Shown: positions 1-11,300 of the stretch, in pieces
Layout: every line of letters starts with the position of its first letter
How positions within the stretch are numbered: the first letter of the stretch is position 1
Origin: Durusdinium trenchii
Taxonomy: Eukaryota > Sar > Dinophyceae > Suessiales > Symbiodiniaceae
Direction of reading: 5' to 3'
Length of the DNA stretch: 64,000 nt
NCBI GenBank assembly: GCA_963970005.1
Contig: CAXAMN010000001.1
Span: forward strand, 350,258-414,257
Made by a program: the position numbers and the translations under genes
The notes under the pieces: model-generated
What the model saw: the letters and a program-made list of their open reading frames with translations, nothing else
Database searches by the model: none
What the model was told of the DNA's origin: nothing

Positions 1-11
1 GCCTCCACCTA

Positions 12-190
12 ATGGCGATGGCCTCCAACCTAATAGCGATGGCCTCCAACTTAATAGCGATGGCCTGCAACCTAATTGCGATGGCCTCCAACCCAATAGC
101 GATGGCCTCCAACCTATTGGTGATGGCCTCCAACCTAATGATGGCCTCCAACCTTGGTGGCAAAATGCGGCAGCCCTCCACGTGGGCGCC
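12..190 (+). repeat. 21-bp tandem array (MASNLIA-type unit), copy 1
   Basis: Imperfect tandem copies of a 21-bp unit of the form GCGATGGCCTCCAACCTAATA. Because 21 is a multiple of 3 the array stays open in several frames and translates as a 7-residue repeat, which is a by-product of the period and not evidence of a gene. The same unit recurs at 1041-1440 and 39660-39840, and in reverse orientation near 35.9, 38.3 and 47.5 kb. Confidence 0.95.
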
Positions 191-945
191 ACCGGGGCAA
201 CCTTGTCTGTAAGCGGTATCTTGGGTTGTAGGTTGGATCCTTTACGGATGACAGGGCGAACCCAATCTGGTCCTTCGGGTCTGGCGTTTCTCCAGTTTTC
301 ACCAGGTTGGCTTCTCGATTTTTGTTTCTTTGGTCTATGGGGAGAACGGGAGCACGCGACTCCTGCCGGTTTCGGCGTAAGGGACGTTGAGTTGGCCCAA
401 CAACAATGTGACTGACCCGTACGTTGTTGTGGGTGAACTGGTTGGGTCGTGGCTTGGTTTGGTTTCCCGTTTTTTTGGGTCCTACGGTGTCATCCCTGTG
501 GTGACTCGTGGCTGATCTGAAGGGGGTCTAGTTGGGCTTGGCTGTGCCTGCCAAGAGGTACAAGATGAAACGGCAAGACAGGGGGAACGATAGCTGAATG
601 TGCAAGCAGGGATGCAAACTGGGTGACCGTTTGCCGGGTTTTGTTGGTCCCGCGGGTCAGGGCCTTAGACACCCCGGGGGAGTGACGGCCAGCCTGCCCA
701 GACTCCGAGTGGGACGTCTATCAGACCGCTATATGCCACTTTGGGGTGATGGCTCGGTCTTGGTGATATTCCTGGTTCTTCCTTTTTACGTCTTTTTGTC
801 ACTTTGCTGGGCTGTGCTGAGTGAGTGGCTGCATACTTTGTCCCTTGGTGATGGGTATGTTTTGGTGTAGGGATGGCCGGTGCGCCCAGAGTGAACATTT
901 GGGTTTGGTGCCCTAGTTTGTTTATGCGGCTACCGCCACCGCGAC
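191..945. other. No gene recognised
   Basis: Short overlapping open frames occur on both strands, but none shows a recognisable domain or a paralogous match elsewhere in the window. Nothing further can be supported. Confidence 0.6.
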
Positions 946-949
946 CTCG

Positions 950-983
<34 letters not shown>

Positions 984-1042
984 CATCCTCGTCCTCATCC
1001 TCATCCTCATCCTCATCCTCATCCTCATCCTCATCGTCATCA
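945..1042. repeat. (CAT)n and (CCTCAT)n microsatellite
   Basis: A pure CAT triplet run passes into a hexanucleotide CCTCAT run and then directly into the 21-bp array. It is simple sequence with no coding signal. Confidence 0.95.
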
Positions 1043-1440
1043 TGGCCTCCAACCAAATAGCGATGGCCTCCACCTAATGGCGATGGCCTCCGACCTAATA
1101 GCGATGGCCTCCAACCTAACAGCGATGGCCTCCAACCTAATAGCGATGGCCTCCAACCTAATTGCGATGGCCTCTAACCTAATAGCGATGGCCTCCAACC
1201 CAATAGCGATGACCTCCAACCTAATAGCGAGGGCCTCCACCTAATGGCGGTGGCCTGCAACTTTATAGCGATGGCCTCCAACCTAATAGCGATGGCCTCC
1301 AACCTAATAGCGATGGCCTCCACCTAATGGCGGTGGCCTGCAACTTTATAGCGATGGCTTCCAACCTAATAGCGATGGCCTTCAACCTAATAGCGACGGC
1401 CTCCACCTAATGGCGGTGGCCTCCAAGTTGGTAGCTTCTT
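1041..1440 (+). repeat. 21-bp tandem array, copy 2
   Basis: About nineteen imperfect copies of the GCGATGGCCTCCAACCTAATA unit, including variants with TGGCGGTGGCCTGCAAC. The right edge runs into GGTAGCTTCTTG, the half-unit of the other dispersed family (CTACTAGGAGCAAGAAGC read in reverse), so the two families appear joined here. Confidence 0.95.
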
Positions 1441-2673
1441 GTTACGAGTAGTATTCCTTGTTTGCCATGTGGGTGGACATCTTTCATTCCGGGTCACTCA
1501 CTGCCCTTCGTCTCTCGACCTTGGGCCTTGCACTGTTCAACATGGCTGTGACCACTTCCTTTGCAGCTGCCTGGTCCGTGGGCCCAGCGGGCTTCAGCCA
1601 TCTCAATACGAGATTTGGGGAACAATCGGACACTTCCAATCGTCCTTTTCCTCCTCCTCCTCCTCCTCCTCCTCCTCCCTCCGTACCGATGTGATTTTGC
1701 ATTGCCTGCATGTACATCGATTGACGTCATCCTTGGAATCATCGGTGCATGTCTGTCGGGGAGTAAAATGTCCCGGTCCCAAGCATGGGACGTTCATCAT
1801 CAAAAACATCGAATCCGATTGCCATGACTGGATGACGAACATGCCGAAAACATGCAAACATCACATGGAAAAAACATGCCAAACTACTTCATGGCACCAC
1901 TGAATCCAAACAAGCCACAGCCCTGAAAGCTGTGAACATGTATATTACCTGATGACCACCATTGAACACCTATGAACCCACAGTCCCCTCATTGTGTTGC
2001 TCAGAGTTTTTTGATGTCATTTAGGCAACATTCAACAACCAAGAAATAGATCACAAGTGAACTTGATTTTTCTTCGGTTGGTCGGTCGCATGTCCACATC
2101 CTGTCGGTTTTCGCTCCAGACCTTTGGCCCCAGGCTGGCATGGCCCTATCGGCTCGGTGGCCTTTTGCAACGCCCAGCCGCCCATCGGAGATGTCTCTTG
2201 TCACCGATGTCTAAACGCCGAGGTCTAAACGGCGAAGGAGCGCTGAAGACGGACACCGCAGGAACAGGGGGTGGTCTCTTGGATAGCTTGGATGGGGTCA
2301 CGCATTGAGCTAATTATTACTATGCGTTTAGTGACGGACTGAAGCTTAGAATGCAAGTTTTCCAAAAACCAAATTCATATACAGTAAGGACTGGGCTCTG
2401 CTATATCAACAGTTTCGCTAGGTCTTCAAAATCACCTTTTGCAAAGGGTTTTATCTTGTAAGTAATAATTATTAATTATTGTGTTTCTTTGCTTTACCCA
2501 TTAATACAGCAGTGGCTGAGAAAGGGAAGGTTTGAGAGAACGTCTCTGTTGCGGGGTTGCTGTTTGCAGAATGATCAGCTGCATGGAAAGCTGTGCTGGG
2601 TTTAAACTAGTTTAAACTGTTGTGGTGATGTCCACCACATGTGCTGCCTCAGAGTCGAGCACAGCACACGTGA
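1441..2673. other. No gene recognised
   Basis: Contains a (TCC)n run at about 1648-1682. Open frames are short and repeat-driven. No domain or paralogous exon was found. Confidence 0.55.
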
Positions 2674-3005
2674 GGTTGAAACTGTTCATCCTGCCAGTAG
2701 TCATATGCTTATCTCAAAGATTAAGCCATGCATGTATCAGTTTAAGCATTTACAACGCGACACAGGGCGAATGGCTCATCAAGGTAGTTGTAGCGGTCAC
2801 TGCTACATGGACCATATGGTAATTCTAGAGCTCTCTGAGTCTCTGAGAGGTGGAAAAAACAGTTGTGGTTGTTCGGTTTCGGGCAGAGTTCAAGTTTGCA
2901 CATGATTTTGACAAAGCTGAAATGGCAAAACCTAGAGGATGCCATTAAAACAAAAAACACAGTTAGAATGCCACGGCATGCACAACAAAAAATCAGTCCG
3001 TCACT
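2330..3005. repeat. Inverted 12-bp motif around the rRNA relic
   Basis: AGTGACGGACTG at 2330-2341 and its exact reverse complement CAGTCCGTCACT at 2994-3005 bracket the decayed 18S fragment. The longer motif around the right copy is repeated directly at 3063-3089, and a related GACGGACTGAA occurs near 3525. This suggests a small repeat family that has spread locally. No transposase is present. Confidence 0.6.
2674..2832 (+). pseudogene. Decayed 5' end of an 18S (SSU) rRNA gene
   Basis: The stretch follows the universal 5' end of eukaryotic SSU rRNA: GGTTGA, then after a short insertion ATCCTGCCAGTAGTCATATG, CTCAAAGATTAAGCCATGCA, GCGAATGGCTCAT, GGTCACTGCTAC and finally TAATTCTAGAGCT. Internal spacing is shortened and several conserved bases are changed, and the similarity stops after TAATTCTAGAGCT, so only the first part of the gene is present and it cannot be functional. 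It is a relic or a piece carried in with other DNA. There is no rRNA operon around it. Confidence 0.88.
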
Positions 3006-3150
3006 ATGAGCAGCTTCAAAACCTGAATATTCAGTCAGAATGCAACTTCATTTCACACAGTTTCAGTCCGTCACTATGAGCAGCTTCAACCCTAGTTTTA
3101 CTGCAATGATTACAGTAGTTATTCAGTTAGACTGCCACTGCATTCACAAG
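2990..3150. repeat. Direct repeats with CAGTCCGTCACTATGAGCAG core
   Basis: A 27-base stretch is repeated at about 2993-3019 and 3063-3089, and CAGTTAGAATGCCAC-like sequence at about 2960 recurs at about 3123. The region is a small cluster of diverged direct repeats. Confidence 0.7.
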
Positions 3151-3275
3151 GCTGCAGTTTATCACTGTGAAGGCTCCTAGGGCTTGCCTCCAGTCCTGGC
3201 CGCAACTCTCGCTCCTTTTCCACTCCTTTCAGAGCTTCAGGTTTGTGCGCCTTGCGCCCCCAAGAAGTGTGTACT

Positions 3276-3325
3276 CTATATATATATAGAGAGAGAGAGC
3301 AATAAATATATATATATACATACAT
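3276..3325. repeat. (TA)n/(GA)n microsatellite
   Basis: Short TATATA and GAGAGA runs followed by a second TATATA run. Confidence 0.9.
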
Positions 3326-3679
3326 TGTCTGGTGAAAAAAATATAGTTCCTGCTTGACACACATGCATTTCCAGGCGGGATGGCGCATGTTTTTTGTCAT
3401 TATTGTAAATGTACATTTACATGGGTATGCAATGTGCTTTGATCGAAGAATGGCCAGCAACCGGTTGGAACCAAGCGAAGTTGTTTCACAACCCTGCTCA
3501 TGAAATTGACACCCCTATACTGACGGACTGAAACATAGAATGCCCGGCCATTTCAGGAAAACTCTTGATCATAGAACGCCTGCAACTTCGAGGGTTTGCG
3601 GGCAAATGTCCCATTGGCTCAGAAGTCCTCCCGTTGCATGTCTATCTTTCAGTCAGTCTAATGTAGGATCTTGATTTAT

Positions 3680-4640
3680 AATACCCCTAATCAATAGGAA
3701 TCAAAAGCGATTTAAATGGGAATCAATAATACGGGTCAAAAAGAAATACATATGAAAAGGGATCAAAAGGAATTTAATTGACCAAATCAAAGGGAACCTA
3801 AACAATGTCTTAGCATGCCTTTTTCTCAGAGATATTCTCAAGAAGGCAATGTCACTGAATGCCTTTCGGCAAGTGATTTGATAAGGCATAGTAACCCGTT
3901 GTGCAGGCATTCTAGTGCAGGCATTTTATCTATAAACAACCCATAACCAAATCACAAACTGGCATTGTATTTTTCAGTGTGTCAGTATGTATAGAATCAA
4001 AAAGCAGTTCAGAGGGAATACCAGAAATTCATCAAACAAAATCCAACATGGAATTAAGCAGACTTAGTCAAGCAAGGCCCAGAAGGAGATCAACATATAC
4101 TCAAATCAAAACATAATATCAAGACAAACTCAAAACAAGTCAAAAAGAACCAAGAAAGATTTCAACTAGAATCACATGCAAAATAATCACAATCAGAGAA
4201 GGACAAGATACAAACGGAGATCAGGAGCCACATAGCTAAAACTCAAAAAGGTCAAAAGGAACCAACAGATAAGTCAAACAGAAGGAAGTCAAACGTGATT
4301 GGTATAAACTGAAAACCACAAGGAATCACATCAAGCTCAAAGCAAATCAACAGGAAGAATTAAAGGATGTTCAACAGCTGAAGGATGCCAGCTGGAATCC
4401 AAATTCACACCAAAGTCAGGGCGTAAGTTCTTAGCAGGAAGTCAACAAACACAGGATTCAAAGGACTTAAAGCAAGCTCGACGCAACTCCAAAGGAAGAG
4501 CCAAAGGATTTCCAAAGGAACCAGGAAAGGTTCAACTAAGATCAATAAAGAACACGGCAAGGTATAAAGTAAAAGAGTATACAGCAGGAATCACATCAAG
4601 CTATCAGTTGTTAAAGGATTCAAGCTATCAGTTGGTTCAA
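3680..4640. repeat. AT-rich ATCAAAAGGAA-type degenerate repeat
   Basis: Many scattered variants of ATCAAAAGGAATC, AGTCAAAAAGAACC and similar. The same style of sequence occurs at about 24470-24850 and 32150-32335. No coding potential is visible. Confidence 0.75.
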
Positions 4641-5256
4641 TCGGACTGAGTTGCGGCAGCAACTCTGGTAGCTTTTTCAAGATGGGTGGACCAAATTATA
4701 CAATGAGTTGTAATTTACAGTAGTCAACAAGGGATTTAGTTAATGGGTGCCCTTTTGTGAACTTTTGATAATGACTTTTGTGAACTCTTGATGTTTTGCA
4801 ATTTGATCATCACTTTTGCGGCTGATTTCATTGCGTCGGCTTTAGACTGTGGGAGATCTTGTGCATTTGGGGCATTTGGCCTGGTGAGAGGGACCATGAT
4901 GAAACACAGGGTGCCTCAATGTGACCGAGATGCTGGCACAAGGGTTTTGAGTTCATTTGGGTTTGGAGAGAGATGGACAGGTAGCTTGACATTGGGACCA
5001 GCGGATAAGAATGTGTGCGATTAAGCAAAGGAAACCACATTTCAGGAGACTGATGGAGCTCAACATTTGGAAAACCCAGAAGATGTTGTTCAAGCAGTTG
5101 CTGTATGTCATATTACACAGAAAACGATCAGACCAAACGGACACCCTGGGGTTGCTTGATCTGATGACAACATTTGTTTGAATTGCAGGAAGGGTATGCA
5201 GGACAATTCTATACTGGTGGATGGACCCCCCAGCCGACAGCGCGACGGCTTCCAAG
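4641..5256. other. No exon assigned upstream of gene A
   Basis: This is where exons joining unit 1 to unit 2 of gene A would be expected by comparison with gene B. An AG acceptor at 5187-5188 opens a frame that runs into the first assigned exon (5257), but the added residues have no counterpart in gene B. No recognisable unit-1 exon was found. Confidence 0.5.
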
Positions 5257-5351
5257 GAAACGTTTCAACACAGACAAAGTCTTCTGCGGGTTCTGTTCGG
5301 CATGCCTGCAGTGCTTATCCTGGAGGTTCTCCCGCACCTTGGCCTTCTCAC
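5257..5351 (+). CDS. Gene A exon: unit 2 first membrane segment
   Basis: Encodes a hydrophobic stretch including RVLFGMPAVLILEVLPHLG, matching RIVFGLPAVLMAEVLPLLG at 55063-55169 in gene B. It starts after AG in TCCAAG and ends in phase 2 before a GC donor. Confidence 0.85.
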
Positions 5352-8300
5352 GCATACATTCACTTGGATGCTGCGCTGTCCGAAGTCAGTCCCAGCTTTT
5401 GACCGACCTACTGTACAGACTTGCTTTAAAAAGAAAGGACACAGCCTTATAGGGGCTCTGACCCATCTTTCTTTTTGTATTTTTATTTTTGTGTGTGTGT
5501 ACGCGTGGGGGTGTATGTGTTTTGTTATTGCAGAATGCGTAGCGAAGGGTTCTCGTTCAACTTTGGGAGTCCGAGGGTAGAGCATTATTCGCTGACGTTG
5601 CTTTCGTGGCCGCAACCGCTCGCAACCGTTTGCAACCGATTGCAGTAGTCGGAATGATCGATAGGGCCCTGCCGTTGGGGGAAGCTTTTGAAGGAGGCTT
5701 TGGATGGAAGCCTGAAGTGTCAGATTCGTTTGCTGCGCAGGTGCGGTGTTTTGTGAAATCATCGTTTTGTTCCGCTGTGCCACCGGGATTGGCATTTGCA
5801 GGGTGGTCTTTTGGAGGTGTTGCGTGTCGCTGTGCCATTGAGATTTGCTTTTCAGGGCCTTCAAGCGACTTTGGTTGATGTGAGTGTGCTCCGTAAAGTC
5901 TTCAAAGTCAGTCCAAACGTGTGGCGCTGTGCAAAATGTCTGAACACATGAAGATGTGATGATGTAGTAACTTTTAAAGGGAAGCATGGGGAGTCATGAG
6001 GTCGCTGTGCCATCGGGATTGGACTGCCAGCGGCTGTGGCCTTGTCCCAAAGACTGTCCCGTCAGCATCCTACAAGGGTGCCCTACAACAGTGCGCTGCA
6101 AGAGTGTCCCACAAGAGTGCCCCACACGGGTGTCCCACGAGTGCCCCACAAGAGTCCTGCAAGAGGGTGCTTTACAAGAGCGCCAAGCCTGTCCCACAAG
6201 AGTTTCCCACAAGAGACCAGGGTGTCTCACAAGAGCGTCCCACAAGAGTCCTAGCCGACAAGAGTGTCCCACAAGAGTGTCCTGCAAGAGGGTCCTACAT
6301 AAGTGTGTCCCACAAGAGCGTCCAAGAGTGTCACAAGAGAGTGCTACAAGACTGCCCTACAAGAGTGTGTTACAAGAGTGTCAAACAATGTTTGGCCGTG
6401 TTTTTTCGATTGCATGAGTGCATTCGAGGTCGTGGGTTCCAGTTGATTTTTAAACGAGATCTCGCTGGGGACCTTGATTTCCAGCCGACTCGAGAGGCTC
6501 TATCCAACCTATTTCATCCTGGCCTGGACCTACTACCGCTTTGAGGAGTATTCTCCCGAGTACGGCTACTACCTTTGGTGTGTTTGTTTGGCATGGATAT
6601 TTATGCATCCGATCAACTTCTTTCGGGCGGTCGTCATTGTTCTGCAAAAGTGGATTCTGATAGGCGGGACCTCTCAGCGACCGTGGGATCTGCGACCGCG
6701 ATGCCCAAAACTTCGCGAAACACGGAACCAGTAAGAACGACGCCACGTGTTTCAACGAAGAGCCTCGATGAAATCGGGGGACCAGTCGGACCCAAATCCA
6801 ATTTCTCGCGTGGCATGCCAGGCGATTTCCGAAAGCAGAAGAAGGATCAAATCAGTCATTGGAATGAGTGGAAGACTTGGGTCCACGGCCGTGCATCGGA
6901 AAATCATGATTTCGAGGACGGGCGATAGCCGAACTCTGATGCATCCCGTAACTAGGTGGAACTAGGTGGAACTAACTGAACTTCGGTGACTATGCCTTGA
7001 ACTTTGGTGCTTGCAACCATGTTTCTCCTGTGATTTTGAGTGATGCCAACCGGCCCCCCCATGGCCCAGAGCCCAACGGCCATTTCAGGAGCTTTGCCAA
7101 TTCTTTACCAATACCGAGTTCCTCTCGTGGCTCTACCGAGCCTTGGGTACCAAGATCGGCCACCGGGTGCAGATCGATCAGCTCCCTGGACGCAGTTTTG
7201 GAAGAAGATGGAAAAGGTTGAAATAGAGAACCTGCGAACCTTTTGCTTGGGAGCAGGTGAGCAGGTCGGTTGACGCCACCAGCCAGATCAGAAGGATATG
7301 AACTTCAACCCCCAAGCTAGACAAAGAGTCCCTTGTAGCTTTAGCTGTCGCATGCTGTAGGTCTAGTGCCCCTTGCCCACCAGAAGTCCGGTGGGCTCCT
7401 GATTGAGTCCATTTGAAGTCAAGATTTTGCATACTGAAGGTTGGATATGGTGGAACACGACTGCATACATGTGGATGATTATGTGGTCTTTGGCATCAAA
7501 GTCTTGCTCGCCAGTGATGTGAACGCACCCTGGGTGCCTCTGGAGTACAGCAGGAAAATGGAGCAGCAACGAGGCCTGTTTGTGGATGTGTTGATAGCTT
7601 CAGGCAATCTTGGGGAGAAGTGAGAATGCGTCAAGATCATAGAGTCCACAGCTATCCGTCTATTGCCTGACTGCCGCTACTGTCAGGACCAAAGCAACGC
7701 TATGCAGACATCCGAATCTGCCGAGGGGCCAACGTTTTGGATCATTGCACGCTCCTGCCGGGTGTCACCGTCGCTGAACGGGCATCTTGACGACACGAGA
7801 GTCAAGTATTGCGGGGAGGTATATCATGCTTGCTTCCAGTTCCAGTTCCTCCGCGTGGATGTTATATATGATAGTATATACCTCCTAGTAGTCCAATGTA
7901 GTGCAGGCAGTTTGGGGCCAAGATCTAAAGGATGAGCCTTCAAAGTACACATCAACACGGCAACATATTACATCAACACGTTTTACATCACTACATGGAT
8001 ATTGAAAACGCTTTTTCGCACCCCTTCGATTCGGACTCGGGACCCTGGGAGGTCAACATCTTCGGGTGTCCAAATTGTGTGCACACCAGCTGTCCTAGTG
8101 TTGCTCATTGATGTTCTTCCAACGGAGTTCAGTTTCCCTAAAAGTATCGGAACCAAATGAATAATGCAAGCGCTTCTTCAAGAGATGTCAAGACATCACG
8201 CGATGTGATAGAGAGTAATTAGGTTGAAGTCACGATCCCAGGTCAACTTTAAGAGCCAACTTCGGTGCGGCACCCATCCATCGTTATGTGTCCTTTGGTG

Positions 8301-11300
8301 ATAGGAGGATTCTACCGCTCAGACCCTACAAGCTGGACCCAAACATCCATCACTGCCTTGTTTGGGAATGTTTGGGTTCATCACTTTGTCCATTTTCATT
8401 TTTCAATGCTTCGTTTAGGCTATCCAGCTGTTCACCTGGTCATTTTGATTGCTCCGGACCAAGCTCAGGCAGTGTTGGGAACCTACACCTTGGCCACAGC
8501 AGGGAGTGGCTTGGTTCAGTTGCGAGAATCCCTGTGTGCTCCTACCTACACCTAGCACATCCCCACATGACGCAGATTGCACGACCTGGTCCATTGTGAG
8601 GTTACTACCCTCCGCTGGCCATTCATTCCGGGAATCAGCGAGGTGAGGGACCCGGATCTGAGTCAGACAGAGTTGGCCGTTCAAGCTCGCCCTTTGATAT
8701 GGAATGGGCGAGCTCCAGCGTTCCTATGGGTCCAGAATAAAGGGATACCGGGATACCCTATCATGAATACAAACGGACAAGCACTTGCCATGGTTCCCAG
8801 GCCGTATAGGATGTTGTTCGTGAACTATAATATATATATATATATATTATATATATAACATTATATAACTATATATATATATCCTTGGATGTGATCAAAT
8901 ATTGTAGGTGCTGTGAAATCTGTGCACCCCACGAGCTCCTGAGCCAGGCCGGTCGATGCATTTGCGCGACTACCTTGCTTCACCATCCATGCGGGTGAAA
9001 CCCTTAGATGCTGGATTCTCCCAGTTTGAGAACAAAGCTACACATGAGACATGGTAAGAAGGCAATTTTGACTAGATTCAAGCTTCAATTATTGGAACAA
9101 AGGAGCACAGTCATCACAACCTTGCCGTTTGAGGAGCTGGAGGACAAGACTATGCAGGATTTGGATAGCCCAATTACCTGGTGGAGGCATCTACTGTACT
9201 CAAAGAACAGCAGCACGTAAGATTGAAATAGGTGTGACCGAGACAAAGATCTTGGCAGTGTAGCAAACACATCGAGTTCTCATACACATTGTGAATGTAA
9301 TGCTGTAATTACATGAGCTACCTTTAGCAATGGAAACTGCCAGAGGGTGCCGGAAAGATGATGTGGATAATAGCTCAATATCCCTGGTCGTTTCGTGCTG
9401 TGTTGTGCTGCTGCGATTCGGATGAAGCTACGTTGATGTTGAGTGGATGATGCAGGGACGAGGGATGGGGGGTGAAAGAGTGCCGTGTGTGGAGGCGCAG
9501 GCGTACGTTGCATCTTTAAGTGAAAGAGTCCTTCGAGCCTTGTTGGAGCCCAAAAGCCACATCATTCGGCCATGCGACAGGTTCAACTTGGTCATCCTTC
9601 TGGTCATCCTGCCGCCTGGCGGGCGGAAAAGAAGCACAGCGTCAGTTTGTGCGTGAGTGTCCAACCCAGCGAACCCAGTTTGCTTCCGGTCTCAAGAGAT
9701 GCGTACATATCACAAATGTTACAAGGAGGCTTGGGGAACCCTTAAACGAGGACCCCATAGGACCCCATTGGTCGTCTCTTATCTAATAGAGTCTGGCTGG
9801 GGTGGTGAGAAGCCTTCGACAGCCTTTTCTGAGTTTGTTGATTGTTCTGGCTTCATTCAGGTTTGCCAGCCCATTGCCAACAGCTGCTTGGGTGGTCACG
9901 TACTTTGGAGTAACTACACTCTGGGACTTTGAAAGCGAACCTTGGCTTCAGACTCCAGAAAGATGTTTTCTTCTGCATTAGTCCCTTTTACGAGGACAAT
10001 TAGTGGAAACTGGACCAGGATGGACCAGGCAAAAAAAGCAACACTGCCGACTGCTGTCTTTGAGTCATTGAGGGAGCTTTGTGACAACCGGACAGCCAAG
10101 GAAGGCATATTGACAGGGCTGCTCGTGACTCCTTTTGTGGCTCGGTTGAACATGTCACCTGGGGTTAAACTCTTGCGCTATGCGGCGATGCGGCCATGTC
10201 AGGTCTTCAATTCAATCGAACTTTTTCTGTGGCTTTGGTGGCATCCATTGGAAGTATGTTTTTTCAACACAAAGTGTGGTTTATCTGCATTTGAGCGTGC
10301 TTTCGTGCTTAAGGCTCCTACTGAACATTTTGCTCAAGTGGATTGTCATTGGCAGGTATAAGGCGCACACTTCAAGAAAGATACGCATTAATTCAAGATT
10401 GCATTTGCCCACTCGCCTTTATGAGCTATTGCAGTTATGAGTTTGCATTGGAAGTGATCTAGTGATTTGGATTGATTTGCTCTAGTTGGTTTTGCAACAC
10501 AGCTGAGCTTACTCGTAGTTACAGTGCCAAGCCAAGCTATAGTTTGAGGTGAATGAACACTCAAACACTGAAAAGTAGCAAAGCAGCATGCTGTTCGCAT
10601 TGTCAGTTTTCTGAGCAGTATGCTGCTTCGGGTTTGGCTTGGACAGCCACTGCAGGCGGGTGAATACAAGTTCTTCGGCTCCTACCATGTCCCGATGCTG
10701 CAAACGCACAGTTTGTAGGGAAGATGAGTTGGAGAGAGGACTGACTAACGAGTCCAGATGCGACTAGAATGGATGCAATTAGATGGTCCAATTGTTGTAG
10801 GTGATGGGGTGTAATGGTCCAATGGATGTAAATGAACCCCTTTCTTTCTTGCATTTTGTTGTCCTTCCCTTCTCCGGTGCACCGAGACCTGTTGGATGTG
10901 CATCTCCATTTGTGGACGAGGTGCTCTTCCGGTCGGGTGGAGCGGGGATCTTCGCCTGGACAAACTCCTGCCCCATCTGAGAGATAGAGGGCTTCCCGCT
11001 ATGCAACATGTTTCAGGGCTCCAGTTTGTGCAGGATGCTTTTCATGAGCATTATGCAACTAGTTAGCAGTATCATGCTGTTAGCACTGCTGTTAGCATGA
11101 TTTAGCGTGTTTGTTGGACCGAACGACTGTCCTTAGCTTTCATTCAGCCCACACCATTCAGCAACAATCTGGAGCAGACTCAAACAGGAATGCATCAGAA
11201 TACTCCAACTGTTGCATCCCCAGATAGTTCAGATAGTATATAACAAGAGCAGCCAGGCCAGCAACTGCTGTCCATTTTTTGCATCAAGCAACATGCACAT

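Noticed and set aside
12..190. Could the short spaced repeats be a CRISPR array?
   Set aside because: Units are contiguous with no unique spacers and the genome is eukaryotic. The same holds for the other arrays.
12..1244. MASNLIA-repeat proteins
   Set aside because: The 21-bp unit period keeps frames open on both strands, and the same unit lies in introns elsewhere, so it is repeat DNA.
5265..5987. A 240-codon minus-strand open frame
   Set aside because: It is the antisense of a gene A exon plus intron, with no recognisable domain.
9942..10361. A 139-codon open frame taken as one exon
   Set aside because: It links two true exons (10101-10138 and 10203-about 10245) through sequence that gene B does not conserve; AG/G boundaries split it.
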